Source: Massilia sp. KIM
GTDB lineage: Bacteria; Pseudomonadota; Gammaproteobacteria; Burkholderiales; Burkholderiaceae_D
DNA length: 64,000 nucleotides
Direction of reading: 5' to 3'
Assembly (NCBI RefSeq): GCF_002007115.1
Contig: NZ_MVAD01000001.1
Span: forward strand, 1,302,001 to 1,366,000
A program made the position numbers and the translations under genes. Within the stretch, counting starts at the first letter, position 1. Each line of letters starts with the position of its first letter. Shown here piece by piece: positions 46,314-55,805 of the stretch. The notes under the pieces were generated by a model. The model was given only the letters and a program-made list of their open reading frames with translations. It searched no databases and was not told the origin of the DNA.

Positions 46314-47366
46314 ATGATCCTCGCTTTGTCCGACCACCGGGCGTCCTCGGGCGCCGTCAGGTGGACCCTGCTGGCCGCCATGCTCGCGTTTTCCCTGCCG
46401 CCGGCCCAGGCCGCCCAGTCTTCCAGGAAGGCCGCGCCGCCCGAGCCCCTGGCCGACTTCTCCGCCCTGAGCGGTTCCCGCGCGCGCGCCTGCACGGCGG
46501 CGCCCGAACCCGGCACCGCCGTGCTGGGCGAACCGAGCCTGCGCCGCTGCGCCTGGAGCGAGCGCATCGAAATGCTTTACTGGGACAGCATCCCGAATGC
46601 CGGCGCCAGTTGCCTGCCGCCCCAGGCGCCCGCCTGGCTGCGCCTGGCCGGCGCCGCGCGCGCCTACGCCACGCCCTGGCACGCGGCATGGTCGGGGCAG
46701 AGCCTGTCGTCCACCAGCGGCGGCGAACACCGCGTCGCGGCGCTGTGGCGGCGCGCCGACGGCCAGTGGTCGGCGGTCGTGTGGCGCTGGGTCCCATCGC
46801 CCAAGCTGGACACCCGCAACTGGCAGGCGGCGCGCTGGAAGAAGCTTTCCGACGCCGCCGAGAAGCTCCAGGCCAGCAATCCGACCCCGCGCGCGACCCC
46901 GCTGATGGCGGCCTGGCTGGCCAGTTCCAGCGGCAAGGCGCGCATGGTCGACGGCGAGGACTGGCGCTGGGCCAGCAACGGCGCCTGCCTCGGCCTGCGC
47001 ACCGCCGGCATCGGCCAGGCCAGCCTGCACCTGCCGCATTCGCGCGACGACGCCCGGCTCGAGCAGCGCAGCGCGATGCAGGTGCTGCTGGCGCGCCGCT
47101 ATCCGGCCGCCGAATGGCTGCGTCCCTTCACCCTGCTCGAACCGGCGGAGAGCGGCGCCCGCAGCGGCGCCAAGTTCCTCGCGGTCTGGAAGGAGGAGGC
47201 GAGCCTGTATGGCCAACTGTGGATCCCGCTGCGCGGCGAAGGCGGCATCGTGCGCGCCCGCATCAGCACCGCGGCGCCGCCCGGCGAGGCGGTCAAGGCG
47301 CGCGCCGGCCTGCTCGAACGCGAGCTGACCGCGCTGGCCCACGCCTGGGAGGCGCAGAATGAATGA
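46314..47366 (+). CDS. Hypothetical exported protein
   Basis: About 350 residues, starting at ATG 46314 behind GGAGGG. A hydrophobic signal-like segment (WTLLAAMLAFSLPPAQAAQ) precedes a soluble domain with several Cys and Trp (CAWSERIEMLYWDSIPNAG, VVWRWVPSPKLDTRNWQAARW). No family is recognised. It overlaps the antiporter gene by 8 bp and is part of that operon, so it may be a periplasmic partner of ion transport. Confidence 0.6.
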   Translation: MILALSDHRASSGAVRWTLLAAMLAFSLPPAQAAQSSRKAAPPEPLADFSALSGSRARACTAAPEPGTAVLGEPSLRRCAWSERIEMLYWDSIPNAGASCLPPQAPAWLRLAGAARAYATPWHAAWSGQSLSSTSGGEHRVAALWRRADGQWSAVVWRWVPSPKLDTRNWQAARWKKLSDAAEKLQASNPTPRATPLMAAWLASSSGKARMVDGEDWRWASNGACLGLRTAGIGQASLHLPHSRDDARLEQRSAMQVLLARRYPAAEWLRPFTLLEPAESGARSGAKFLAVWKEEASLYGQLWIPLRGEGGIVRARISTAAPPGEAVKARAGLLERELTALAHAWEAQNE

Positions 47367-48567
47367 GGACCTGTCGACGCCGCTGTGGCTGTTCTCGCCG
47401 CTGGCGGTGCTGGGCGGCGGCCTGATGCTGGCCCTGGTCATCGGCCTGAGCCTGCAGCGCCTGCGCGTGCCCAAGCTGTACGGCGCGGTGCTGGCCGGCC
47501 TGCTGCTGGGCGCGACCGGCGGCGGCCTGATCGACCGCCCGCTGCTGACCCAGTTCCAGGAAGTGCTGAATGCCGCCGCCGCCCTGGTGCTGTTCGAGGT
47601 GGGCCGCAAGACCGACCTGGCCTGGCTGCTGCGCAGCGGACGCCAGGGCGCCAGCCTGCTGGTGGCGACCCTGGCCTGCTTCGTCGCGGTCACCGCCACC
47701 CTGGCCCTGTTCGGGCTGCCCTGGGGCGCGGCCTTCTTCATCGGCTCCATCCTGATCGCCGTGAACCCGGTGATCGTGAGCTCCATGGTGGCCGACGAAA
47801 ACGCCAGCGGCACCGGCACCTACGCGGTCGCCAACATGGTGGGCCTGAGCAGCCTGGTGGCCTTGCTGCTGCTGGCGCTGACCCTGGCCTGGACCCGCAG
47901 CCACGGGGTCGACGCCCACGGCGATTTCGGCGAGGAGCTGCTGCGCCAGGGCGGCAAGCTGGTGCTGGGCGCGCTGATCGCGCTCTTTTCCTACGGCGTC
48001 TACGCCGCCGCGACCCGCCTGTGCAAGGCGCCCGCCACCATGCGTCCCGGCCTGCTGCTGGCGGCCCTGCTGATCGACCTCGGCCTGTGCTCGGTGTCGG
48101 CGGCCAGCGCGCTGCTGTCGCTGCTGCTGATGGGCGTCCTGCTGCGCAACGCCGAAAAGCGCGACAACGTGTTCCAGGCCCAGCTCAAGACCGCCCAGGA
48201 CATCGGCTACGTGCTGCTGTTCCTGATGTCGGCCGCCCTGGTCGACCTCCGCCAGCTTGGCCAGGGCTGGATCCTGGGCGCGGCGCTGGCGGTGTTCGGG
48301 GTGCGCATCCTGGCCATGCGCCTGGCCCTGTGGCCGGCCACGGCCTGGGACAGGCGCAAGAAGCACGCCATGGCCTTGTCGCTGTGCTCGCTCGTGAGCT
48401 ACGGCGGGCTGGTGGTCGACACCACCCTCAACGCCTACACCGGCCTGGACCAGGTGTCGAGCGAGCTCATGGGGGCCCTGCTGGCCCTGAACGTCCTGCT
48501 GGCGCCGGGGCTGACCTGGCTCGGCCTGCGCATGGCGGGCGAAACCTACCGTGGAGGGGAACGATGA
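47359..48567 (+). CDS. Kef-type cation/proton antiporter
   Basis: This 402-residue inner membrane protein has about eleven helices, arranged like the CPA2/Kef sodium or potassium/proton antiporter domain (LYGAVLAGLLLGATGGGLIDR, LIAVNPVIVSSMVADENASG). There is no C-terminal TrkA nucleotide domain. Its start overlaps the preceding gene and its end overlaps the YbdK gene by ATGA. The transported ion is unproven. A thiol ligase next door recalls glutathione-gated Kef systems; that link is inference. Confidence 0.8.
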   Translation: MNEDLSTPLWLFSPLAVLGGGLMLALVIGLSLQRLRVPKLYGAVLAGLLLGATGGGLIDRPLLTQFQEVLNAAAALVLFEVGRKTDLAWLLRSGRQGASLLVATLACFVAVTATLALFGLPWGAAFFIGSILIAVNPVIVSSMVADENASGTGTYAVANMVGLSSLVALLLLALTLAWTRSHGVDAHGDFGEELLRQGGKLVLGALIALFSYGVYAAATRLCKAPATMRPGLLLAALLIDLGLCSVSAASALLSLLLMGVLLRNAEKRDNVFQAQLKTAQDIGYVLLFLMSAALVDLRQLGQGWILGAALAVFGVRILAMRLALWPATAWDRRKKHAMALSLCSLVSYGGLVVDTTLNAYTGLDQVSSELMGALLALNVLLAPGLTWLGLRMAGETYRGGER

Positions 48568-49796
48568 GCGACCTCTTGATCAACGATGCGCCGGCGCCGG
48601 GGACGGGCGCGGGCGCGGACGCCCAGGCCTTGGCCAATTCGGGGCAGGGGCCGGCCTTCCTGCCGGACTTCAAGGATTCCACCGTGGGCACCATGGGCAT
48701 CGAGCTCGAACTGATGGTGCTGGACCGGCTCACCTACGACCTGTTCCCGGCCGCGCCCGACATCCTGCGGGTGCTGGACAAGCACGACAAGCCATGGGTG
48801 CATACGCCCGAGATCACCACCTCGATGCTGGAGGTGGCGACCTCGATCCTGTCTTCCTTCGACGAGGCCGAGCGGCAGCTCGAGCACATCCGCGCCACCG
48901 TGCAGCATGCGGCCTTCGAGGTCGGCGCGGCGATCGCGGGCGGCGGCGCCCATCCTTTCCAGAAGTGGAACGAGCAGCGCATCTACCCCAAGGAGCGCTA
49001 TTTCGCGTCCGAGCGCAAGTTCGGCTACCTGGCCAAGCTGTTCACCGTGTTCGGCATGCACGTGCACGTGGGCGCCGGCAGCGCCGACGAGGCGATCCGC
49101 CTGTGCGCCTGGCTGACCCAGCGCGCGCCCCTCTTCATCGCGCTGTCGGCGAACTCGCCCTGCTGGCAGGGCGAGGTCTCCGGTTTCTGCAGCTCGCGCA
49201 GCAACGTGGTCGGGGCGTTTCCGATGAGCGGCATCCTGCCGTCCGAGATCCGCAGCTGGGAAGGTTTTCGCGCCCACTTCGACCGCCTGGCCGGCTTCGG
49301 GATCGTCAACAGCATCAAGGACTTCTACTGGGACGTGCGGCCCAAGCCGGAGTACGGGACCATCGAGCTGCGCGTGCTCGACACCCCGCTCAAGCCGGTG
49401 TACGCGGCGGCGCTGGCGGTCTACGCGCGCGAACTGTGCCTGGAATGGGCCGGCCAGCCGGGCCGCTGGCCCGCCGAAGACAGCCGCGAACTCTACATCT
49501 GGAACCGCTTCAACGCGGCGCGCGACGGCGTCGAGGCCAGCTGGATCGATCCCGAGACCGGCACGCCGGTGCCGGCCGCCCAGGCGATCCGCGCCGACCT
49601 CGAACGGCTGGCGCGGCGCTCGACCGATCCGGACTTCGGCAAGGCCTGCGCCGTGATCGAGGAATTGCTGCGCGACGGCGGGCAGGCGCGCTGGCTGCGC
49701 CGCCACCTGGAGCGCGGCGGCGGCATGAACGACCTGGCGCGCATGGCCAGCGAGATCTTCGAAGCGCCCCCGGGCGAGCCGGCGCCGACCGCCTAG
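48564..49796 (+). CDS. YbdK-type carboxylate-amine ligase (GCS2 family)
   Basis: This 410-residue enzyme of the glutamate-cysteine ligase 2 family has the ATP/substrate start GTMGIELELMVLD, the HVHVGAGSADEAI block and the C-terminal DVRPKPEYGTIELRVLDTPL segment. YbdK proteins have weak gamma-glutamylcysteine synthetase activity in vitro; their true product is often unclear. The ATG overlaps the antiporter stop. The antiporter-ligase pair may form a thiol or ion stress unit. Confidence 0.88.
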   Translation: MSDLLINDAPAPGTGAGADAQALANSGQGPAFLPDFKDSTVGTMGIELELMVLDRLTYDLFPAAPDILRVLDKHDKPWVHTPEITTSMLEVATSILSSFDEAERQLEHIRATVQHAAFEVGAAIAGGGAHPFQKWNEQRIYPKERYFASERKFGYLAKLFTVFGMHVHVGAGSADEAIRLCAWLTQRAPLFIALSANSPCWQGEVSGFCSSRSNVVGAFPMSGILPSEIRSWEGFRAHFDRLAGFGIVNSIKDFYWDVRPKPEYGTIELRVLDTPLKPVYAAALAVYARELCLEWAGQPGRWPAEDSRELYIWNRFNAARDGVEASWIDPETGTPVPAAQAIRADLERLARRSTDPDFGKACAVIEELLRDGGQARWLRRHLERGGGMNDLARMASEIFEAPPGEPAPTA

Positions 49797-49805
49797 GCTT
49801 CCGGG

Positions 49806-50309
49806 CTACACCTGCTGGGCCAGCGGCACCTGGGCCGCGCCGTCTTCGGCGTCCAGGGCCGCGATCAGGCGCCCGAGATCCTGTTCCAGGCGCTGCAGGG
49901 TCGGCTCGTCCAGTCCGGCGAGGGCCGCGGGCAGCACGCCGGCGAAGGGCTGGGGCGCGCGCGCCAGCACCTCGCGCCCGGCGGGCAGCAGGCGCAGGGC
50001 CACGTTGCGCCGGTCGGCGCCCTCGCGTTCGGCCGAGACCAGTCCGCGCTCGACCAGTCCGCGCACCAGGTTGCTGGCGGTCGACTGGTGCACGTCGAGC
50101 GCGCGCGCCAGGGCGCTGGCGCCGATGCCGGGCGCGCGCTCGATCGCGGCCAGCGCCCACAGTTGGGCGCCGCCGACGCCGGCCTCGTGCTCGACCTGGC
50201 GGAAGTGGGTCTTGACGGCGTTGAAGATGATGCGGAACTGGCGCAGCACGCGTTGGGCGCCCGGATCCCCGGCCCCGGACGCCGGGGAAGATGTATTGTC
50301 GGGAAGCAT
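49806..50309 (-). CDS. MarR-family regulator
   Basis: This 167-residue winged-helix regulator has a helical dimer arm, the recognition region GIGASALARALDVHQSTASNLVRGLVERGLV (about 60-90) and the wing REGADRRNVALRL. It ends 9 bases from the YbdK stop on the opposite strand. The ATG at 50309 has a weak ribosome site. The target is unknown; the converging antiporter/YbdK operon is a candidate. Confidence 0.85.
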   Translation of the reverse strand: MLPDNTSSPASGAGDPGAQRVLRQFRIIFNAVKTHFRQVEHEAGVGGAQLWALAAIERAPGIGASALARALDVHQSTASNLVRGLVERGLVSAEREGADRRNVALRLLPAGREVLARAPQPFAGVLPAALAGLDEPTLQRLEQDLGRLIAALDAEDGAAQVPLAQQV

Positions 50310-50465
50310 CTTGCGATCATAATGGAAAGCGGCGCCGGGCGTCAGCGCCGGGCCCCTCCTTGCCGCCGCACTGTTGCCCCGATCTGACAGGCAGGCGGCG
50401 GCCGGGCGTGCTTGCTGGCTCGTAACGTCTCGCCGAGCCGGTCTGTTATGCGCTAGCATCGGACC

Positions 50466-53273
50466 ATGCGCAGCACGCCGACGACCCCCTCGCCGCGGCA
50501 GACTGGCGCATTATCGCGCGCGGCAATGGCCACCTTCGCGCTTGGAATCGCATTGACGCTGGTCCTGTGCGCGGGGCTGCGGCAAGTCGCGTCCGAGCAG
50601 ACCCAGGCCGACTTCAGCCAACGCGCGTCGGTGCGCGCGGTCGCCGTCACTCGTGCCTTCGACGAGGCGCTGGAAGCCCTGCGCGCGGTGAATCTGCTGT
50701 TCCGGGTGGCGAACCCGGTCAGCCGCGAGCAGTTCGACGCCTTCGCCCAGCCGCTGGTGCGCCGTCACGGCTACCTGCAGGCGCTGGTCTACCAGCGCTT
50801 CGTGGGCGCCGGCGAGCGCGCCGCCTTCGAGCGCGAGCGCGCGCTGGCCTGGCCCGGATTCGCGATCCGCGAGCGCCGCCCCGGTGGCTTGGTCACCGCG
50901 GCGCCGCGCGAGCGCTACCTGGTCAACGACTACGTCGCCCCGATCGTCGGCAACGAGATCGTGTACGGCTACGATGCCTGGTCCAACCCCGAGCAGCGTA
51001 GCCCCATCCAGCGCGCGATCGACAGCGGCGAGCCGGTCGCCAGCCCCCTCCTGCCGCTGCTGCAGGGGGACGGCCGGCGTAGCGGCATCCTGATCGCGCT
51101 GCCGGTCTACCGCCCGGGAGAAGCGCTGGACGGCGTCGCCGCGCGGCGCCGCGCGGTGCTCGGATTGACCGCCGTGGTGATCGACGTGCCGCTGCTGGTC
51201 GGCGGCAGCCTGGGCGCGAGCCGCCTGCTCGACGACCCGGATTTCGCGCTGAGCATTTATGCCAATACCTCCGATGGCCGCCGCGCGCCCGTATTCCGGC
51301 ACGGCGAGGCGGCGCGCGAGCCCGCCTGGTGGGGCGCGCTGACCGGGGGCGGGGTGCGCCGCATGCACCGCGAATTCGCGGTCGCCGGCGGCCGCTGGGA
51401 CCTGGTGGTGGAACGCCGGCCCGAGGGCCTGGACGCCCACCTGGCCGAGCTGGCGACCCTGGTCTTCGGCCTGGTCCTGAGCCTGGCAATCGCCGCCCTG
51501 GTGCAGCAGCGCAGCGCGCGCACCCGCCGCATCGAGGCCTTGGTCGAACAGCGCACCTCGGCGCTGGAACTGGCGACCGGCGCGCTGCGCCTGTATCACC
51601 GCGCGATGGAGGCGGGCGCCAATCCCATCCTCCTGGTGAGCGCGCTGCGGCCCGGCTATCCGATCGAATACGCCAATCCCGCCTGCGCTCGCACCTGGGG
51701 TTATGCGGTCGAGGAGCTGGCCGGCGTGCCGCTCGTGCAGTTGGCCGGGGACCAGGCCGACGAGCCGGCCATGGCCGAGCTGCGCCAGGCGCTGCGCGAG
51801 GGGCGCGAGGCCCATGTGCTGCTGCGCCAGCTGCGGCGCGACGGCAGCGAACTGGTGACCGAGGTCTACGTGGCGCCGGTGCTGCGCCCGGACGGGGTCA
51901 CCGAGCATTTCGTGGTCACCGTCTACGACGTCACCACCGCCAAGCGCTACGAGGCCGAGCTCGAGCACCGCTCGCAGTACGACACCCTCACCGGGCTGGC
52001 CAACCGCGCGCTGCTGGCCGACCGCATCGAACGCGCCATCGGCGCCGCCGGCGGCCGGCCGGTATGGACGGTGGCGCTCGACATCGACCACTTCAAGCTG
52101 ATCAACGACACCCTGGGCCGGCGCGCCGGCGACGATGCCTTGCGCGTGGTGGCCGGGCGCATCGCGCGCGTGATGCGGCCCGTCGACACCGCGGCCCGGG
52201 TCGGCGGCGACGACTTCATGCTGGTGCTGTGCGGCTGCAGCGACGAGCGCCAGGCGGCGGCGCGGGTGCAGGCGGTGCGCGAGGCGGTGTCCGAGCCGCT
52301 GCCGCTGGACGGCCAGAACCTGGTGCTCGGCTGCACCGCCGGGGTGGCCGGCTATCCGCTCGACGGCGAGGACGCCGAGACCCTGGTCAAGCATGCCGAG
52401 ATCGCGATGTACCGGGCCAAGGAGACCGGGCGCAACGGGGTGCAGTTCTACGCCCCGCACATGAACGCGCGCGCGATCGACCGCCTGGCGCTCGAAGGGG
52501 CGCTGCGGCGCGCGCTGCGCGAAGACCAGTTCGAGCTGCACTTCCAGCCCCAGGTCGACCTGGCCAGCGGCTTCGTGGTCGGCACCGAGGCCCTGATCCG
52601 CTGGCGCCATCCCCAGCTCGGCACGGTATGGCCGGACCGCTTCATCGCCCTGGCCGAAGAGACCGGCCTGATCGTGCCGATCGGGGCCTGGGTGCTGCGC
52701 AGCGCCTGCCGCCAGAATCAGCGCTGGCGCCACGCCGGCATGGGCCCCTTGCGGGTGGCGGTCAACCTGTCGGCGCGCCAGTTCGCGGAGCCCGACCTGC
52801 TCGAGACCGTGGCCAGGGTGCTGGAGGAGACCGGGCTGCCGGCCGAATCGCTGGAGATCGAGCTCACCGAGAGCATGATGATGGCCGACGTCGAGGCCGC
52901 GATCGAGACCATGCGCTGCCTCAAGCGCATGGGCGTCAAGCTCTCGATCGACGATTTCGGCACCGGCTATTCCAGCCTGTCCTATCTGAAGCGCCTGCCG
53001 GTGGACGTGCTCAAGATCGACCGCTCCTTCGTCCAGGACATCGTCTCCAGCCCGGACAGCGCGGCGATGGTGGACGCCATCATCGCGCTGGCCCACGGCC
53101 TGCGCATGCAGGTGATCGCCGAGGGCGTCGAGACCCTGGAGCAGCTCGAGCACCTGCGCAACTCCGGCTGCGACGAGGTCCAGGGCTATGTCTACTGCCG
53201 TCCGCAGCCGGTGAAGGCGGTCGAGCCGCTGCTGCGCGCCGGACGGGTCAAGCCGGCGCCGGTCGACGCTTGA
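50466..53273 (+). CDS. CHASE-PAS-GGDEF-EAL membrane signalling protein
   Basis: This 935-residue inner membrane protein has an N-terminal helix (TFALGIALTLVLCAG) and a periplasmic CHASE sensor (about 40-290, with FVGAGERAAFERE and YRPGEALDGVA). A second helix lies near 330-345, then PAS (375-490), GGDEF (500-660) and EAL (670-925). The cyclase motif reads GGDDF near 579, a Glu-to-Asp change that may reduce activity. The EAL core (TEALIRWRHP near 706, ELTESMM, DDFGTGYSSLSYLKR) is intact. It senses an extracellular signal of unknown type. Confidence 0.9.
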   Translation: MRSTPTTPSPRQTGALSRAAMATFALGIALTLVLCAGLRQVASEQTQADFSQRASVRAVAVTRAFDEALEALRAVNLLFRVANPVSREQFDAFAQPLVRRHGYLQALVYQRFVGAGERAAFERERALAWPGFAIRERRPGGLVTAAPRERYLVNDYVAPIVGNEIVYGYDAWSNPEQRSPIQRAIDSGEPVASPLLPLLQGDGRRSGILIALPVYRPGEALDGVAARRRAVLGLTAVVIDVPLLVGGSLGASRLLDDPDFALSIYANTSDGRRAPVFRHGEAAREPAWWGALTGGGVRRMHREFAVAGGRWDLVVERRPEGLDAHLAELATLVFGLVLSLAIAALVQQRSARTRRIEALVEQRTSALELATGALRLYHRAMEAGANPILLVSALRPGYPIEYANPACARTWGYAVEELAGVPLVQLAGDQADEPAMAELRQALREGREAHVLLRQLRRDGSELVTEVYVAPVLRPDGVTEHFVVTVYDVTTAKRYEAELEHRSQYDTLTGLANRALLADRIERAIGAAGGRPVWTVALDIDHFKLINDTLGRRAGDDALRVVAGRIARVMRPVDTAARVGGDDFMLVLCGCSDERQAAARVQAVREAVSEPLPLDGQNLVLGCTAGVAGYPLDGEDAETLVKHAEIAMYRAKETGRNGVQFYAPHMNARAIDRLALEGALRRALREDQFELHFQPQVDLASGFVVGTEALIRWRHPQLGTVWPDRFIALAEETGLIVPIGAWVLRSACRQNQRWRHAGMGPLRVAVNLSARQFAEPDLLETVARVLEETGLPAESLEIELTESMMMADVEAAIETMRCLKRMGVKLSIDDFGTGYSSLSYLKRLPVDVLKIDRSFVQDIVSSPDSAAMVDAIIALAHGLRMQVIAEGVETLEQLEHLRNSGCDEVQGYVYCRPQPVKAVEPLLRAGRVKPAPVDA

Positions 53274-53373
53274 GACGGCGCGCCGCGGCGGGCGTGCGCT
53301 GGCGTACCGAGGCGGCGGCGCTGTCGGCTATACTTGACCCGAGGCGCATGGGCGCAGGCAAGGATCAGCATCA

Positions 53374-55803
53374 GTGGACGAGAACGAGAACAAGGACCAT
53401 CCGGTAAAACGTCATGGCAGGCGGCTGGCGGCGGGCGCCGCCCGCCACGCCCAGGCCGGGGTGAGGAGGGCGCGCGAGCGCCTGCGCGACCGTCCGCGCA
53501 GGGAGCAGGCGGCCCTGGTCGGCCTGTGGTCGGCGGCGGCCCTGCTGATGGCCTTCTTCCTGTACCTGGTGGCCCTGATTCCGCTCACGCCCGGCATCGA
53601 AGACCTGAACCAGGCGCGCACCGCCCGCCCCAGCAAGATCCTCTCGCTCGACGGCAAGGAGCTCGGCACCTTCGAGCAGGGCCTGCAGGAGCGCGTCAAG
53701 CTGTCGCAGATCTCGCCCAACGTGATCAAGGCCCTGATCTCGACCGAGGACCACCGCTTCTACGAGCACCACGGGGTCGACTTCACCCGCATCGCGGGCG
53801 CGCTGTGGGCGACCCTCAAGGGCGACGCCCAGGGCGGCTCCACCATCACCCAGCAGCTGGCGCGCAACATGTTCCCCGAGGAGATCGGGCGGGCGCGCAG
53901 CGTCAACCGCAAGATGAAGGAGCTGATCACCGCGATCAAGATCGAGAACACCTACAGCAAGACCGAGATCCTGGAAGCCTACCTGAACACCGTGCCCTTC
54001 CTCTACAACGCCTACGGCATCGAGATGGCGGCGCGCACCTATTTTGGCAAACCGGCCGCGCGCCTGGACGTGCTGGAGGCGGCGACCCTGGTCGGGATGT
54101 TGAAGGGGACCCACTACTACAATCCGGTGGCCAACCCGGAGCGCTCGCTCAAGCGGCGCAACGTGGTGCTGTCCCAGATGCAGAAGCACGGCGCCTTCAG
54201 CGAGGCGCGCTACCGCCAGCTGGCCAAGCGTCCACTGCGCCTGCGCTTCGAGCGCCTGGCCGACCGCAGCGGCCGCGACAACCACTTCACCGCCTACGTG
54301 CGGCGCTGGCTGCAGGACTGGGCCGACGAGAACGACTACAACCTCCAGCTCGACGGCCTGGTGATCGAGACCACCCTCGACCCGGCCCTGCAGCAGGCGG
54401 CCGAGCGCGCGGTCGAGCGCCAGTCCGCCGCCCTGCAGGCCATCGCCGACGTCGAATGGGCCCAGCCCTCGCTGGTGCGCTCGACCTCGACCGGCATGTA
54501 CCAGTCGATGCGCGGCGAGGTCAACCCCTTCGCTTATTACTGGAGTTCGCACGCGCGCGAGCTGGACGCCTTCGTGCGCGAGAGCGGCGAATACCGGCGC
54601 GCGGTGGAGGACGGCGAGGCCCCGGCCGCGGCCCTCAAGCGCCTCAAGGGCGACCGCGACTTCCTGAGCGGCCTGAAGGCCGCCAAGGCCCGGCTCGAAG
54701 CCGGTTTCGTCGCCATCGACCCGAGCAACGGCGAAGTGCGCGCCTGGGTCGGCAGCCGCGATTTCGAGAAGGACCAGTTCGACCACGTGGCCCAGGCCCT
54801 GCGCCAGCCCGGCTCGACCTTCAAGCCCATCGTGTACGCCGCGGCGCTGGAACGCGGCATCCCGCCCGACCAGACCTACCGCGACGTGGTGCAGGACATC
54901 AAGGTGGGGGGCACGGTCTGGCGGCCCACCGACATGTCGGGCAACAGCGGCCGCAGCATGACCCTGCGCGACGGCCTGGTGTATTCGAAGAACACCATCA
55001 CCGCCCAGGTGATGCAGGAGGTCGGCCTGCCGCCCATCGTGCGACTGGCCCAGGGCATGGGCATCCGCCAGAGCAAGCTGTCGGCCGTGCCCTCGCTGGC
55101 CCTGGGCACCAGCCCGGTGACCCTGCTCGAAATGGTCAGCACCTACGCCACCATCGCGGCCCAGGGCGAATACCGTAAGCCGGTGTTCGTGCGCCGCATC
55201 CTCGACCGCGACGGCAAGGTGGTGGCCGATTTCGGCGCCGGCATCCCCGAGCGCGCGCTGTCTCAGGAGTCGGCCGTGACCCTGATCGACATGATGCGCG
55301 GCGTGGTCACGCGCGGCACCGGCGGCGGGGTGCGCTACCGCTTCGGCCTCTACGGCGACATCGCGGGCAAGACCGGCACCACCCAGAACAACACCGACGG
55401 CTGGTTCATCCTGATGCACCCGAACCTGGTGGCGGGGGCCTGGGTGGGCTTCAACGACAACCGCGTGACGATCCGCAGCACCTACTGGGGCCAGGGCGGG
55501 CACAACGCGGCCCTGCTGGTGGGCGACTTCTTCCGCGCCGCCCTCGACGGCGGCAAGATCGACCCCCAGGCCCTGTTCCCGGGCGGCCGCAAGCCCGAGC
55601 CGCCGCGCTACCAGGAGGAAGAGGAGGTGCCGGAAGAGGAGTTCGAGGAAGTGCAGGGCGACGCGGTCGAGGTCTCGGTGCCGCCGGAAGGCCTCGAACC
55701 GGCGGCGCCGGAAGAGGAAGAACCGGTCGAGGCGCCGGAACCCGAACCGGTGGAAATCACGCCGCCGGTGCAGGTCCAGGGCGCGCCGCCGGACGAAGCC
55801 TGA
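53374..55803 (+). CDS. Class A penicillin-binding protein (PBP1-type)
   Basis: This 809-residue bifunctional peptidoglycan synthase has one N-terminal helix (LVGLWSAAALLMAFFLYLVAL). The glycosyltransferase (about 90-260) contains STEDHRFYEHHGVD, GGSTITQQLARN and EAYLNTVPF. The transpeptidase (345-690) has the Ser nucleophile in PGSTFKP near 479, YSKNT and GKTGTT near 665. The C-terminal 70 residues are extremely acidic and proline-rich (EEEEVPEEEFEEV), suggesting a disordered partner-binding tail. The GTG start at 53374 follows AGGA. It converges with the M23 gene. Confidence 0.93.
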   Translation: MDENENKDHPVKRHGRRLAAGAARHAQAGVRRARERLRDRPRREQAALVGLWSAAALLMAFFLYLVALIPLTPGIEDLNQARTARPSKILSLDGKELGTFEQGLQERVKLSQISPNVIKALISTEDHRFYEHHGVDFTRIAGALWATLKGDAQGGSTITQQLARNMFPEEIGRARSVNRKMKELITAIKIENTYSKTEILEAYLNTVPFLYNAYGIEMAARTYFGKPAARLDVLEAATLVGMLKGTHYYNPVANPERSLKRRNVVLSQMQKHGAFSEARYRQLAKRPLRLRFERLADRSGRDNHFTAYVRRWLQDWADENDYNLQLDGLVIETTLDPALQQAAERAVERQSAALQAIADVEWAQPSLVRSTSTGMYQSMRGEVNPFAYYWSSHARELDAFVRESGEYRRAVEDGEAPAAALKRLKGDRDFLSGLKAAKARLEAGFVAIDPSNGEVRAWVGSRDFEKDQFDHVAQALRQPGSTFKPIVYAAALERGIPPDQTYRDVVQDIKVGGTVWRPTDMSGNSGRSMTLRDGLVYSKNTITAQVMQEVGLPPIVRLAQGMGIRQSKLSAVPSLALGTSPVTLLEMVSTYATIAAQGEYRKPVFVRRILDRDGKVVADFGAGIPERALSQESAVTLIDMMRGVVTRGTGGGVRYRFGLYGDIAGKTGTTQNNTDGWFILMHPNLVAGAWVGFNDNRVTIRSTYWGQGGHNAALLVGDFFRAALDGGKIDPQALFPGGRKPEPPRYQEEEEVPEEEFEEVQGDAVEVSVPPEGLEPAAPEEEEPVEAPEPEPVEITPPVQVQGAPPDEA

Positions 55804-55805
55804 AC

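Noticed and set aside
50511..53153. 880-codon open frame antisense to the CHASE-GGDEF-EAL gene
   Set aside because: Low-complexity composition (Ala, Gly, His, Gln) and no domain. The sense frame is fully supported.
53371..55503. 710-codon open frame antisense to the PBP gene
   Set aside because: No family features; it is the complement of well-conserved transglycosylase and transpeptidase motifs.
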